A DNA stretch of 14,458 bases from JARDZI01 sp041639705 (GCA_041639705.1 JBEQBT010000063.1:1-14458); one strand, 5' to 3'; numbered from the stretch's first letter, positions 1-7,517 are shown. Made by a program: numbers and translations. The notes: generated by a model from the letters alone, not told the origin.

Positions 1-138
1 GAGGTAAGCCCGAGTATTAACATGTTTACAGCAACCTTTAAGCACAAAAAAATATTGCCATGAGCATGTATATTAATCTTTGATGTTTTTCGGGTTGCCA
101 TACTGTGTGTCTAATATTATTTACAAGGAGGCACTAAA

Positions 139-1385
139 TTGGCCCAAATTTTAAATGTTCTTAACAATTCCTGCTGTGGAATAGACGTCCACAAGAGAAA
201 TGTAGTCGCTTGCATCTTAAAAGCAGACGAATTTGGTGAGTACACCAGTGAGATTAAGACTTTTTCAACAATGACCTGTGACCTTGAACAGTTACATAAT
301 TGGTTAAAAGAACAAAATTGTGAGAAGGTAGCTATGGAAAGTACCGGTATATATTGGATTCCTGTTTTTAATATACTTGAACAGGATTTCGATATTATCC
401 TTTCCAATGCCAGGCAAATCAAGAATGTACCGGGAAGAAAAACTGATCCCAATGATTCAAGATGGATTGCCAAACTTCTCGCTTTAGGACTTGTGAACGG
501 AAGCTTTATTCCGCCTAAAGATATCCGTAACATCCGCCAAATGACACGATATAGGTCAAAACTGGTATCTATGCGTACTTCTGAAAAAGACAGAGCACAT
601 AATATTTTAGAAGCTTGCAACATTAAGCTTTCATGCGTAGCTACTGATATTTTTGGTGTTTCAGGTATGGCCATGCTCAAAACTCTCATTGATAAAACTG
701 AGGATGCTGATCCAAATGAACTTGCTCAACTTGCTAAAGGAGTTATGCGAAAAAAGATACCTGATTTAGCAAAAGCCTTAAATGGGAAAATGGATGAAAA
801 TAGTGCAAACATGCTGCAAATGGTTCTTGATCATCTTGCATATATCAATCAAATGATCGAAGAACTTGATCAAAAGATTGAAGAAAAATGCAAGCCTTAT
901 CAACAAGAAATAGAACTATTAGATACTATTCCAGGTATTGATAAGGTTGGTGCACAGGCAATCATTGCAGAAGTTGGCACTGACATGTCAGTCTTTGAGA
1001 CTCCAGAAAGACTTGCGTCTTGGGCTGGACTCAGTCCAGGTAATAACGAAAGCGCTGGTAAAAAAAAAGTACTAAAACCAGACCTGGAAATCAGTATGTA
1101 AAAACAATCCTATGCCAATGCGCCCATGCAGCTTCCCATACCAAGGACACTTATTTGTCATCCAAGTTCTATAGCATCAAAGCGCGGCGAGGACCACAAA
1201 AGGCAGCTATTGCGACAGCAAGACATATTATGGTTTCAGCATTTTATATGATTCAAAATAAAGAACACTATAAAGAGCTTGGCGGAGATTACCTTTTAAA
1301 GCTCAGACCTAAAAATGTATCAAAGAGCATGATAAAACGACTTGAATCACTCGGCTACACGGTCATTGAAAAAACTGCTATTTAA
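139..1385 (+). pseudogene. IS110-family transposase, split by a -1 frameshift
   Basis: This is a DEDD/Ser recombinase that moves an IS110 element using a bridge RNA in characterised relatives. The start is TTG at 139, with AAGGAGG at 125-131. The N-terminal RuvC-like domain shows D16 (CGIDVHK), E67 (MESTGIYW) and D103/D106 (KTDPND). The C-terminal transposase_20 domain shows a helix-hairpin-helix-like IPGIDKVGAQ and the likely catalytic Ser305 in NNESAGKK. The first frame stops at 1101. The normal continuation (STKTRPGNQY..., ending YTVIEKTAI at 1385) is in the -1 frame. The switch falls at nine consecutive A (1060-1068), where slipping back one base on AAA restores the protein to about 415 residues, a usual family length. 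It may be a dead copy with one A missing, a sequencing error, or a functional slippage site. The family call is firm; whether it is active is not known. Confidence 0.88.
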
Positions 1386-1423
1386 CTATCAAGGTTCACA
1401 AGTGAAAATCTAGTTAACATAAT

Positions 1424-1489
1424 GCCATATTTTATATGGCTTGGGAGAGTGTTGTCTTTTTTTGATTGGCATCAGGCAGTTCTCCCAAG
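1424..1489 (+). ncRNA. candidate bridge-RNA stem-loops after the IS110 transposase
   Basis: Two adjacent perfect inverted repeats lie 39 bp downstream of the transposase stop. The first is GCCATAT-TTT-ATATGGC (1424-1440). The second is CTTGGGAGA (1440-1448) pairing with TCTCCCAAG (1481-1489) around a 32-nt loop. IS1111-type members of the IS110 family carry their bridge RNA in the non-coding DNA after the transposase, with large internal loops that pair to donor and target. The loop here (1449-1480) is of a size that could hold such guides. This is inference from position and shape. The sequence could instead be a terminator-like structure, though no T-run follows the second stem. Confidence 0.35.
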
Positions 1490-1584
1490 GCTAATGTTTC
1501 ATATTAATTTTTATTTCTATCTTTAAAAATTAACATAAAAAGGGATTTCTAAACATTTTATATATTAAATTTTGATTTAGCGTT

Positions 1585-1704
1585 CTACCGCCCTTGGCGG
1601 TTTAGTTCAACTATTTCCTTATCGACCTCCATGTCGTTTTTACCTACTTTTATAGTGGTATTATCGACGTTGATGTCGTTTATTATAATTGTGGCTGATT
1701 TTAA
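1585..1704 (-). pseudogene. short coding remnant, function unknown
   Basis: The minus strand reads open for 39 codons from 1704 down to a TAG at 1585-1587. It has protein-like composition (NDINVDNTTIKVGKNDMEVD, ending KEIVELNRQGR). An in-frame TGA lies just upstream, and there is no ATG with a ribosome-binding site at the front, so this is not an intact gene. At DNA level it contains two imperfect 42-bp repeats (starting 1619 and 1661, each TTATCGAC-N4-ATGTCGTTT) and a hairpin ACCGCC-CTT-GGCGGT at 1587-1601 around the stop. It is probably the tail of a gene that lost its 5' part. I do not recognise the family, and chance is possible. Confidence 0.2.
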
Positions 1705-1736
1705 TCATCATTATTTTTAAGCATTATCTTATTATT

Positions 1737-2048
1737 TTACATCCCAAATTCCTCATCTATAACCTTATGAAGTCTTCCAAAGTTCAATTCTTCTTTGCAG
1801 TGATTTGCCTATAAAAAGGCCTTTACTAAATCCTCCACCGTGGATTCGAGAAGGGTAAAAAATTGAGTCATGGCAAACTCTTTTTTAACATCATTATCAT
1901 CTTCACCAAAGGTTTGAATTATAAAACCTTCAATCATTTGATCCATACCCCATAATTTCAAGTGCAGAAGTTCATGAACTACCAATCTCTCAAGGTTTGT
2001 ACTTTTGAGATTATTATTAATAAGCATTACTGCCTTTTTATCATCCAT
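1737..2048 (-). pseudogene. HExxH metallopeptidase-like protein, truncated and with an in-frame stop
   Basis: The first open stretch (2048 to a TAG at 1809-1811) encodes 79 residues with the zinc-peptidase motif HELLH (in VVHELLHLKLWGMDQM). It is followed by a predicted helical region. Small Clostridia proteins with an HELLHLKLW-type motif are commonly about 130-150 residues, so about 50-60 N-terminal residues are missing. The frame stays open upstream only to a TAG near 2082, and I see no ribosome-binding site before the ATG at 2048. After the TAG the same frame continues with convincing protein (ANHCKEELNFGRLHKVIDEE, then FGM) to a TAA at 1737-1739. The TAG therefore looks like a nonsense mutation rather than the natural end. 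I call it a decayed gene. The substrate and role of the family are unknown to me. Confidence 0.55.
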
Positions 2049-2123
2049 GTCAATTCCGGACTTTTGAAGGGATTCCCACTAACTTTTCGTACATCCAGCG
2101 TCACTCTACTAGACACTCAGAGT

Positions 2124-2158
2124 CCTTCTTCCTAGGCAGTGCTTGCTCCTAGTGAAGG
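2124..2158. repeat. inverted repeat (hairpin) in the gap beside the peptidase remnant
   Basis: CCTTC (2124-2128) and CTAGG (2132-2136) pair with CCTAG (2148-2152) and GAAGG (2154-2158), leaving a small asymmetric internal loop and an 11-nt apical loop. It lies between two minus-strand reading frames and has no T-run on either side, so it is a poor intrinsic terminator. It may be part of a small dispersed repeat or decayed DNA. Confidence 0.35.
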
Positions 2159-2216
2159 TAGTGGAAATATTTCTTGGCCATGGGCTATGCTGATTCCTTT
2201 GTATATTTGAAATATC

Positions 2217-2750
2217 CTAACTTCTTTTTCTCAGCATCCCAGTCCACATAGCTATTGTAGGCATAAAAGAAAAGGCTAGAAATACATAGGGATTATTATT
2301 TCCAGATTCATTAAGAAAAAATAAGGAATATCCATTGTACGCACTATAAAACTGCCATAATTGAGAATTTAGCAAAGAATTGCTTGGACCTATCCTATCA
2401 ATACTAAATGCGACTACCCAAAGGGATGTTCCTAGTATAGCTGTTAAACTAACAGAAAATAAATTTTTGTATAAGTTTCCTTGACTAATTAAGTGTTTTC
2501 TTCTTAATAAATAGTATGTAACAGCTGCTACAGCCATCATAGTAATTGCTGCAAATATCATGTTATTATGATGTTTGTTTGCCGCCTCCTCATATGCCCA
2601 CTTTGCTTGTGAACTATTAAAGATAATGAATACAAAGACAGAAATAATGCTTATTGTTACGTGAATTAAAAATGATTTTAGATTGTTTTTTATCAAGGGC
2701 ATCCCTCCTTTATAACTAATAATTCTTTTAATATCTTCCTCCATCGCCAT
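2217..2750 (-). CDS. hypothetical membrane protein, four predicted helices
   Basis: A 177-residue protein that I do not recognise. After a short hydrophilic N-terminus there are four hydrophobic stretches: about residues 27-46 (FLIHVTISIISVFVFIIF), 64-82 (MIFAAITMMAVAAVTYYLL), 96-115 and 155-171 (VFLAFSFMPTIAMW). This predicts a polytopic inner-membrane protein with an extracytoplasmic loop rich in N and S. The start is uncertain. ATG at 2750 lacks a well-spaced Shine-Dalgarno. ATG at 2690 (MPLIKNN) has GGAGGG immediately in front, which is too close. The nearest good GGAGG overlaps the end of the gene upstream. The 13-bp gap to that 84-aa gene suggests one transcript with translational coupling. 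No catalytic motif is visible, and I infer no function. Confidence 0.6.
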   Translation of the reverse strand: MAMEEDIKRIISYKGGMPLIKNNLKSFLIHVTISIISVFVFIIFNSSQAKWAYEEAANKHHNNMIFAAITMMAVAAVTYYLLRRKHLISQGNLYKNLFSVSLTAILGTSLWVVAFSIDRIGPSNSLLNSQLWQFYSAYNGYSLFFLNESGNNNPYVFLAFSFMPTIAMWTGMLRKRS

Positions 2751-2763
2751 TCTAAATTCAATT

Positions 2764-3018
2764 CTATCCTCCAGCTTTTAAAAATCTTAAACGAAATGCA
2801 TAAATCATATTCTCAAAGAGTTCCTCTTCACATTGAAATTTTACATTTGTGGATGGAATCTCAAATGATCCTAATTTAGCTGCTTTTTCCTGCCCTATTT
2901 CTACCTCCCAGCCACGTCCTATAAGACTCCCCTGCATTGTATCATTTCCACCAATGCTGATAAAGTAGTCTACAATTTCTTTCCTTTTCATTCCTCTCAT
3001 TTCCATCGTTTTCTCCAT
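2764..3018 (-). CDS. hypothetical 84-aa protein
   Basis: A small soluble protein. The start at 3018 has GGGAGG 7 nt upstream, which supports it. A second in-frame ATG (MKRKEIVDYF, residue 10) could be the conserved core start. Visible features are an N-terminal KRKEIVDYFISIGG segment, a central GRGWEVEIG, a strand-like IPSTNVKFQCEEE, and a C-terminal helix ending FRLRFLKAGG. The pattern suggests a compact alpha/beta domain with no membrane segment, signal peptide or catalytic triad. It resembles small conserved Clostridia proteins whose role I do not know. It precedes the membrane protein gene by 13 bp and is probably co-transcribed with it. The gene is likely real because of the clear ribosome-binding site and its protein-like composition. 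Confidence 0.6.
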   Translation of the reverse strand: MEKTMEMRGMKRKEIVDYFISIGGNDTMQGSLIGRGWEVEIGQEKAAKLGSFEIPSTNVKFQCEEELFENMIYAFRLRFLKAGG

Positions 3019-3342
3019 ATTGCACCTCCCTGTATGTCTGGCTCTGAGCTATTTCAGAAAATAACTCCTGCTCGTTACTCTGTCCCATACCCAAAGTATT
3101 ATTCATATCAATGCGCTGCAATGCTAAGGATAGGATCAGTTTATATTACGACATTTTTATTTATACTAATTATAAAATTATATGATTCTTTAATTGTACC
3201 AAACATTTACATTAGTTTCAATTTTTAGTTCGAGAGCCTATTGTTAAGAAAATCATTACTTCTTGCAGTATTGTGCTTATATTTCTCATATACCCTGTTT
3301 TTTTGACATCAGACACTGCATGTAAACGCATAAAAATCCTTA

Positions 3343-3371
3343 TTGACAACCATACTATAAAGTATTAATAT
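3343..3371 (+). promoter_or_regulatory. sigma-A-type promoter of the valS T-box transcript
   Basis: TTGACA (3343-3348) is followed after 17 bp by TAATAT (3366-3371), a near-consensus vegetative promoter. A start of transcription near 3378 would sit just before the T-box leader. The rest of the 3019-3377 gap holds AT-rich DNA with no convincing gene. Confidence 0.7.
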
Positions 3372-3377
3372 AATAAA

Positions 3378-3657
3378 AAAACAAACTCATAAATGCTTTG
3401 ATGAGGAGGAGTACATACACTCTGGAATTAAAGAGAGGGGATGTTGGTGAAAATTCCCTATGATAGATGTATGGAAGGTAGCCTCGGAGCAGTAAACCAA
3501 AATCTTTTGAAAGTAGGCTTTAACGGAATCCCACTGTTAAAAGGGAAGTAGTATCGGCAATTTGCCCGTACTATATTGAGAGTGTACATTTGTACAAACT
3601 TAGGTGGTAACGCGGAGTATAACCCTTCGTCCTAGTAATAGGACGAAGGGTTTTTTA
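3378..3657 (+). promoter_or_regulatory. T-box riboswitch leader controlling valS
   Basis: This is an untranslated leader that senses uncharged tRNA and prevents termination. Stem I can form from GCTTT (3395-3399) with GGAGC (3486-3490), GAGG (3403-3406) with CCTC (3482-3485), and CATAC (3414-3418) with GTATG (3469-3473). The AGTA of the specifier-loop motif is at 3410-3413. The opposite side of that loop contains GTA (3478-3480), a valine codon, which fits the gene downstream. The overlapping GGT (Gly) is the alternative reading. The AGAGAGGGG and GGTGAAAATTCC elements of the distal part of stem I follow at 3432-3456. The T-box sequence AGGTGGTAACGCGG is at 3602-3615; its TGGT would pair with the ACCA end of tRNA-Val. 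One base differs from the common GGTACCGCG. A terminator closes the leader. Confidence 0.92.
3621..3656 (+). terminator. intrinsic terminator of the T-box leader
   Basis: AACCCTTCGTCCTA (3621-3634) pairs perfectly over 14 bp with TAGGACGAAGGGTT (3639-3652) around a GTAA loop, followed by a T-run. Its 5' arm would be held by the T-box sequence in the antiterminated state, so it ends transcription when tRNA-Val is charged. Confidence 0.93.
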
Positions 3658-3678
3658 TGTTGAATTAGGAGGGATATC

Positions 3679-6081
3679 ATGTTAAACAAAAAATACGACT
3701 TTAAAGAATCAGAGGGAAAATGGCAGAAGTTTTGGATGGAAAATGATATTTATAAATTCAATTCTGAGGGCACAAATGAAATTTATTCAATCGATACACC
3801 ACCGCCTACAGTAAGTGGAAGCCTTCATATGGGACATATATTTTCATATACCCAGGGGGAAATAGCTGCAAGATATCAGAGAATGCAGGGTAAGAATGTA
3901 TTTTATCCATTTGGCTTTGATGATAATGGTCTTCCAACTGAAAGACTTGTAGAAAGGGAGGAAGGCATTAGAGCAAAGGATCTACCTAGAAGCAAATTTA
4001 TTGAAAAATGCTTGAACACTACAGAAAAATATGTTAATGAATTTAAAGCACTATGGCAGTCACTTGGCTTCAGTGTTGATTGGGATTTGCAGTATGAAAC
4101 CATAAGCCCACTATCCCAGAGAATTTCTCAGAAGTCATTTGCCCAGCTTGCCAAATCTGGTAAGGCATATATAAAGGAAAGTCCTGTACTCTGGTGTACC
4201 ACCTGCCAAACCTCCATTGCTCAGGCAGAGCTTGATACTTCAGATATAGAATCAAGCTTTAACTATATTCCATTTTTAGTAGATGGAGAGGAATTAATTA
4301 TCGCAACCACAAGACCAGAATTACTATATGGTTGTGTTGCACTGTTTATAAACCCTGAAGATTCAAGGTACAACAGCTATATCGGTAAAACTGCAATAGT
4401 ACCATTATATGATTTTGAGATTCCTATATTGGGAGATGAAAAAGTTGGGTTTGAAAAGGGAACAGGAATCGTTATGTGTGCTACCTTTGGAGACACCACT
4501 GACCTTGAGTGGTATAACAAGCATTCCTTGCCATATAGAAAAACAATTGAAGTAGATGGCTTAATAGCTTCAGGCGTTCCCTTTATAGGTAGTATGAATG
4601 CAAAGGAAGCAAGAGCTGAGATTATTAAAATACTTGGTGAAAAAAACTTATTGAAGAAAAGCGAGAAAATTTCTCATACTGTTTCCATCCATGAAAGATG
4701 CGGACATGAGATTGAGATTATACCTTCAAAACAATGGTATATAGACATATTAAGCGAAAAGGAGGGTTTCCTAAAAGCCGCTGATGATATTAACTGGTAT
4801 CCCCCATCAATGAAAGTTAGATATCAAAACTGGGTTGAGAATCTAAAATGGGATTGGTGTATCTCAAGACAGAGGTGCTTTGGAGTTCCAATTCCAGTTT
4901 GGTACTGTAAAAGCTGCGGCAAGCCAATGTTTCCAGAGGAATGTGATTTACCAATAAACCCCCTTGAAACTGCTCCAAATATAACTTGCCCATGTGGCTC
5001 TAATGAATTTATTCCAGAGGAAGCTGTATTAGATACATGGGCTACCTCCTCCTTAACACCACTAATCAACAGCAAATGGGGAGAGGAAAATGATATTACA
5101 AGTAAGCTTGTACCAATGGGAATGAGAACCCAAGCCCATGAAATAATAAGAACCTGGGCATTTTACACAATAGTAAAGAACCTTTACCATACAGGAAAGC
5201 TTCCATGGAGGGACATAATGATATGCGGCTTTGTTATGGCTAAAAAAGGAGAAAAGATAAGCAAGTCAAAGAATAATTCGGAGAATTCTCCAGGGCAGCT
5301 TATCGAAAAGTATTCTGCAGATGCTATAAGATACTGGGCAGCAGGAGCAAAGCTTGGCACAGACACCATGTATTCTGAAGAAGAAATGGTGCTGTCCAAT
5401 AGATTCCTTACTAAGCTTTGGAATGCAGCAAAATTTACACTTATGCACCTTCATGACTACAACGGAGAAATGCCAGAAAAAATCCTTCCAATAGACAGAT
5501 GGATTATTGAGCGGCAAAATGAAATGGAACAAAGAGCAGCTCAGTATATGGATAAGTATGAAATGGGCATAGCCCGTGGAGAAATTGATGAGTTTTTCTG
5601 GAAGGATTACTGCGATAACTATTTAGAAATAGTAAAGGAAAGAGTATATAAGCCAGAAATACATGGGAAATTAGGAAGAAGGTCTGGACAATATGCCCTA
5701 TACACAGCATTTATGGGGATACTCAGGATGTATGCAATCTATACACCTCACATTACAGAGGAGATTTATCAAGACTTTTTCAGAGGCATTGAGGGTAAGC
5801 TATCTCTTCATCAACATCAGTGGATTAGGGCAGACAAGATTGATTCTTTCAGCTTGGAGTTTGGAGAGAGGATTAAGGATGTTTTAAAAGAAGTTAGAAA
5901 ATATAAGTCAGATAGAAACCTTTCTTTGAAGGAACCTTTAAATAAAATAGATATTTGCATACCTGGCTATATGTTAAGCTCTATTGAACAAACAAAAAAA
6001 GACCTAATAGCCTGCACAGGAGCACAGGAGATAATTATTAATTTAGGAGATCAATTCAAATTTGGTATAGAAAATGAATAA
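3679..6081 (+). CDS. valS: valyl-tRNA synthetase, short archaeal-type
   Basis: Cytoplasmic class Ia enzyme that charges tRNA-Val with valine using ATP. The start ATG at 3679 follows AGGAGGG (3667-3673). The 800 residues match the short ValRS type found in archaea and some bacteria, rather than the common ~880-residue bacterial form with a C-terminal coiled coil. Visible elements are the HIGH signature as HMGH (50-53), the editing (CP1) domain with TTRPE (210-214) and GTGIVMCATFGD, a zinc-ribbon-like pair C410/C413 and C437/C439, and the KMSKS loop written KISKS (526-530). A helical anticodon-binding domain spans about 590-730. The second KMSKS position is Ile instead of Met, a tolerated change. 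The T-box leader places it under tRNA-Val charging control. It may be a second ValRS next to a standard copy elsewhere, which cannot be judged here. Confidence 0.95.
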   Translation: MLNKKYDFKESEGKWQKFWMENDIYKFNSEGTNEIYSIDTPPPTVSGSLHMGHIFSYTQGEIAARYQRMQGKNVFYPFGFDDNGLPTERLVEREEGIRAKDLPRSKFIEKCLNTTEKYVNEFKALWQSLGFSVDWDLQYETISPLSQRISQKSFAQLAKSGKAYIKESPVLWCTTCQTSIAQAELDTSDIESSFNYIPFLVDGEELIIATTRPELLYGCVALFINPEDSRYNSYIGKTAIVPLYDFEIPILGDEKVGFEKGTGIVMCATFGDTTDLEWYNKHSLPYRKTIEVDGLIASGVPFIGSMNAKEARAEIIKILGEKNLLKKSEKISHTVSIHERCGHEIEIIPSKQWYIDILSEKEGFLKAADDINWYPPSMKVRYQNWVENLKWDWCISRQRCFGVPIPVWYCKSCGKPMFPEECDLPINPLETAPNITCPCGSNEFIPEEAVLDTWATSSLTPLINSKWGEENDITSKLVPMGMRTQAHEIIRTWAFYTIVKNLYHTGKLPWRDIMICGFVMAKKGEKISKSKNNSENSPGQLIEKYSADAIRYWAAGAKLGTDTMYSEEEMVLSNRFLTKLWNAAKFTLMHLHDYNGEMPEKILPIDRWIIERQNEMEQRAAQYMDKYEMGIARGEIDEFFWKDYCDNYLEIVKERVYKPEIHGKLGRRSGQYALYTAFMGILRMYAIYTPHITEEIYQDFFRGIEGKLSLHQHQWIRADKIDSFSLEFGERIKDVLKEVRKYKSDRNLSLKEPLNKIDICIPGYMLSSIEQTKKDLIACTGAQEIIINLGDQFKFGIENE

Positions 6082-6150
6082 TTTGGGTTCATTTTTGGAG
6101 TGAACTTATCTAGCTAATGCTTAACCTTAATCCTCAGGTGGAACTTAGAA

Positions 6151-6184
6151 ATGGGATGGATATTTGATTATCCATCCCATTTTT
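6151..6184 (+). terminator. intrinsic terminator downstream of valS
   Basis: A perfect 12-bp stem ATGGGATGGATA (6151-6162) / TATCCATCCCAT (6169-6180) with a 6-nt loop is followed by TTTT. It ends the valS transcript 70 bp after the stop. The reverse strand has only a short T tract, so it serves mainly the plus strand. Confidence 0.88.
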
Positions 6185-6194
6185 AATATTCTCG

Positions 6195-6339
6195 AATACT
6201 TGTGAACTGGCTCCATCATTCAATATATCGTTTAAATCCTTGGTACCCTTCGGGCGAACACTGTTCGCCCCTACATTTTGGCATTGATTTGCACTTGTTT
6301 TGGATTATTATTGTTTTAAAATACTTGTGAACTGGCTCC
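6195..6339. repeat. 20-bp direct repeats flanking a palindromic GGGCGAACA repeat
   Basis: AATACTTGTGAACTGGCTCC occurs at 6195-6214 and again, identically, at 6320-6339, 125 bp apart. The second copy touches the stop codon of the minus-strand amidase gene. Between them lies GGGCGAACA-C-TGTTCGCCC (6252-6270), a perfect 9-bp inverted repeat with a GC content far above its surroundings, of a kind often scattered between genes as a small non-coding repeat. Together they suggest one or two small mobile or repetitive elements in the gap between convergent genes. The inner 10 bases of the direct repeat (reverse complement GTTCACAAGT) also occur at 1394-1403 beside the IS110 copy, which may be chance. 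Confidence 0.6.
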
Positions 6340-7452
6340 CTAAAAATGCACTCTGATTAGATAGAATTTTATCCCCTTGTCACTCCAGCCCAGATCCCAG
6401 GGAACACGGTATCTATCTGTGTTGTGGCAGTTTACTAGGGTATAGCCCTTTGAATCAGCTCCGGTTACGACTGATACATGTGTAATCTTCCCCTTTTTCT
6501 CATATGCTACAATATCACCTGGAAGCAATTTGTAGGCAGCCTTGTAAACCTTATTGTAGCTTCCAGAGGCTATCAAGGATGCTCTTCCGCTGTTAAGCAT
6601 ATAATCCTTAAAGCCCTGGGCATTTACCCATGCTTTTGTAACCTGTCCTCTGTCATAATTCCAAGCTCTCGTTTTCTTAAACTTACCACCCTCATATAAA
6701 ACTTGGGATGCAAAATTTGCACAATCCCCCCCCTGTGGGTTGAAATCCTTATATTTTTTATTATATTTATAGCCATATTCCTCATTGGCTGCAGCCCCGG
6801 AAAATTGGTCTGCATACTCCAATGCCTTTTGCCTTCTTTCTCCTATGTTGGCCAGGTCCCTTGGACCCTGGGTTATAATGTAGTTTTTAATCTCATCTGA
6901 TTTAATTTCATCAAGGCTAAGAGAATCTGCAAATGGATCCGTATACCACTCTTTTTTAATCAGCCATCCTTCATCCTGATTAAGCACATCTATGGTATGG
7001 TAGGTACCAATTCTAAAATAATTTATTCTATCAGGATCATCATTATAAACATATAAATACTCTGTTGATACAATCAAGTTAGCAGAAAAGCCCCATTCCC
7101 TTTCCTTAACATACCTGGGTACTACAACAGATTTAATATCAATAAACCTTACTCCCTGCTTCTCAGACCATCGATGAAGGTATTTTAATTTCTTCTTCTC
7201 ATGCTCAAATGCCCATGTGCCATATTTAGTCTTTGTATCATAAAGGGATTTAATAGTAGTTGCATCATTATCAAGCATAGCCTGGTTTCTGCATTCAATA
7301 ATATCCTTAATTACTCCTGTATATTCGTCATTAATAAATGCTGCTGGTACTGTATTAGAAAATTTATATATTAAGAAAACAAGAACAGCAATAATGATAA
7401 CAGTTGCTATTCTCATAATTTTTGATTTCTTCATAGTTATAAATACCACCAT
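6340..7452 (-). CDS. membrane-anchored Amidase_6 domain protein
   Basis: A 370-residue protein likely anchored outside the cell by one N-terminal helix (about residues 13-31, after KKSK). Its C-terminal half (about 205-370) is an Amidase_6 domain, a CHAP/NlpC-like papain fold: the nucleophile is probably C244 in GGDCANFASQ, the PGDIVAY strand is at 311-317, and the partner histidine is probably H325 in THVSVV. The middle (40-190) resembles the helical/NTF2-like stalk common in such proteins (TGVIKDIIECRNQAML...). The family is thought to cut amide or peptide bonds, perhaps in cell-wall material; the substrate is unknown. Start 7452 is supported by GAGGT 7 nt upstream; M7 is the alternative. 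It lies 100 bp downstream of the DUF885 gene on the same strand, so the two may be co-expressed. Confidence 0.85.
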   Translation of the reverse strand: MVVFITMKKSKIMRIATVIIIAVLVFLIYKFSNTVPAAFINDEYTGVIKDIIECRNQAMLDNDATTIKSLYDTKTKYGTWAFEHEKKKLKYLHRWSEKQGVRFIDIKSVVVPRYVKEREWGFSANLIVSTEYLYVYNDDPDRINYFRIGTYHTIDVLNQDEGWLIKKEWYTDPFADSLSLDEIKSDEIKNYIITQGPRDLANIGERRQKALEYADQFSGAAANEEYGYKYNKKYKDFNPQGGDCANFASQVLYEGGKFKKTRAWNYDRGQVTKAWVNAQGFKDYMLNSGRASLIASGSYNKVYKAAYKLLPGDIVAYEKKGKITHVSVVTGADSKGYTLVNCHNTDRYRVPWDLGWSDKGIKFYLIRVHF

Positions 7453-7495
7453 AATTCTACCTCACAATTTAACTTCATAAAAATATATGTACAAA

Positions 7496-7517
7496 AATCC
7501 TTTGGTAGAATAGGATT
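7496..7517 (-). terminator. weak hairpin with T tract after the DUF885 gene
   Basis: Read on the minus strand, AATCCT and AGGATT form a 6-bp stem over a 10-nt loop followed by TTTT. It lies in the 100-bp gap between the DUF885 gene and the amidase gene and might end or attenuate transcription. The stem is short and AT-rich, so support is weak. Confidence 0.25.

Larger units (their letters stand above)
1..1500 (+). mobile_element. IS110-family insertion sequence (approximate limits)
   Basis: The element is defined by the IS110-type transposase at 139-1385 and its flanking non-coding DNA. IS110 elements lack the long terminal inverted repeats of DDE elements, so I cannot fix either end. The left end may lie outside the window, and the right end probably lies between about 1490 and 1580, where the sequence turns into AT-rich DNA and then a host coding remnant. 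The left flank carries GCAACC (31-36) able to pair with GGTTGC (93-98). The right flank carries two perfect stem-loops (1424-1440 and 1440-1489). Known IS110 elements express a bridge RNA from one non-coding end, so both flanks are candidates. Limits are an estimate. Confidence 0.7.

Noticed and set aside
1155..1385. A separate small gene after the IS110 transposase
   Set aside because: It is the C-terminal end of the same transposase in the -1 frame, with no start signal of its own.
1619..1702. Two spaced repeats as a CRISPR-like array
   Set aside because: Only two imperfect units, no cas genes, and the sequence reads as protein on the minus strand.
2942..3106. A 54-codon minus-strand frame (MNNTLGMGQSNEQELFSEIA...)
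   Set aside because: The composition is protein-like, but it overlaps the better supported 84-aa gene, has no ribosome-binding site and ends in an out-of-frame tail. It might be the remnant of an upstream gene.
3034..3228. A 64-codon plus-strand frame in the gap before valS
   Set aside because: No ribosome-binding site, AT-driven hydrophobic composition, and it overlaps the upstream region of the minus-strand 84-aa gene.
6252..6270. CGAACACTGTTCG as a second LexA box
   Set aside because: The spacer between CGAAC and GTTCG is 3 nt instead of 4, and it lies between convergent gene ends rather than in a promoter. It is part of a palindromic repeat.
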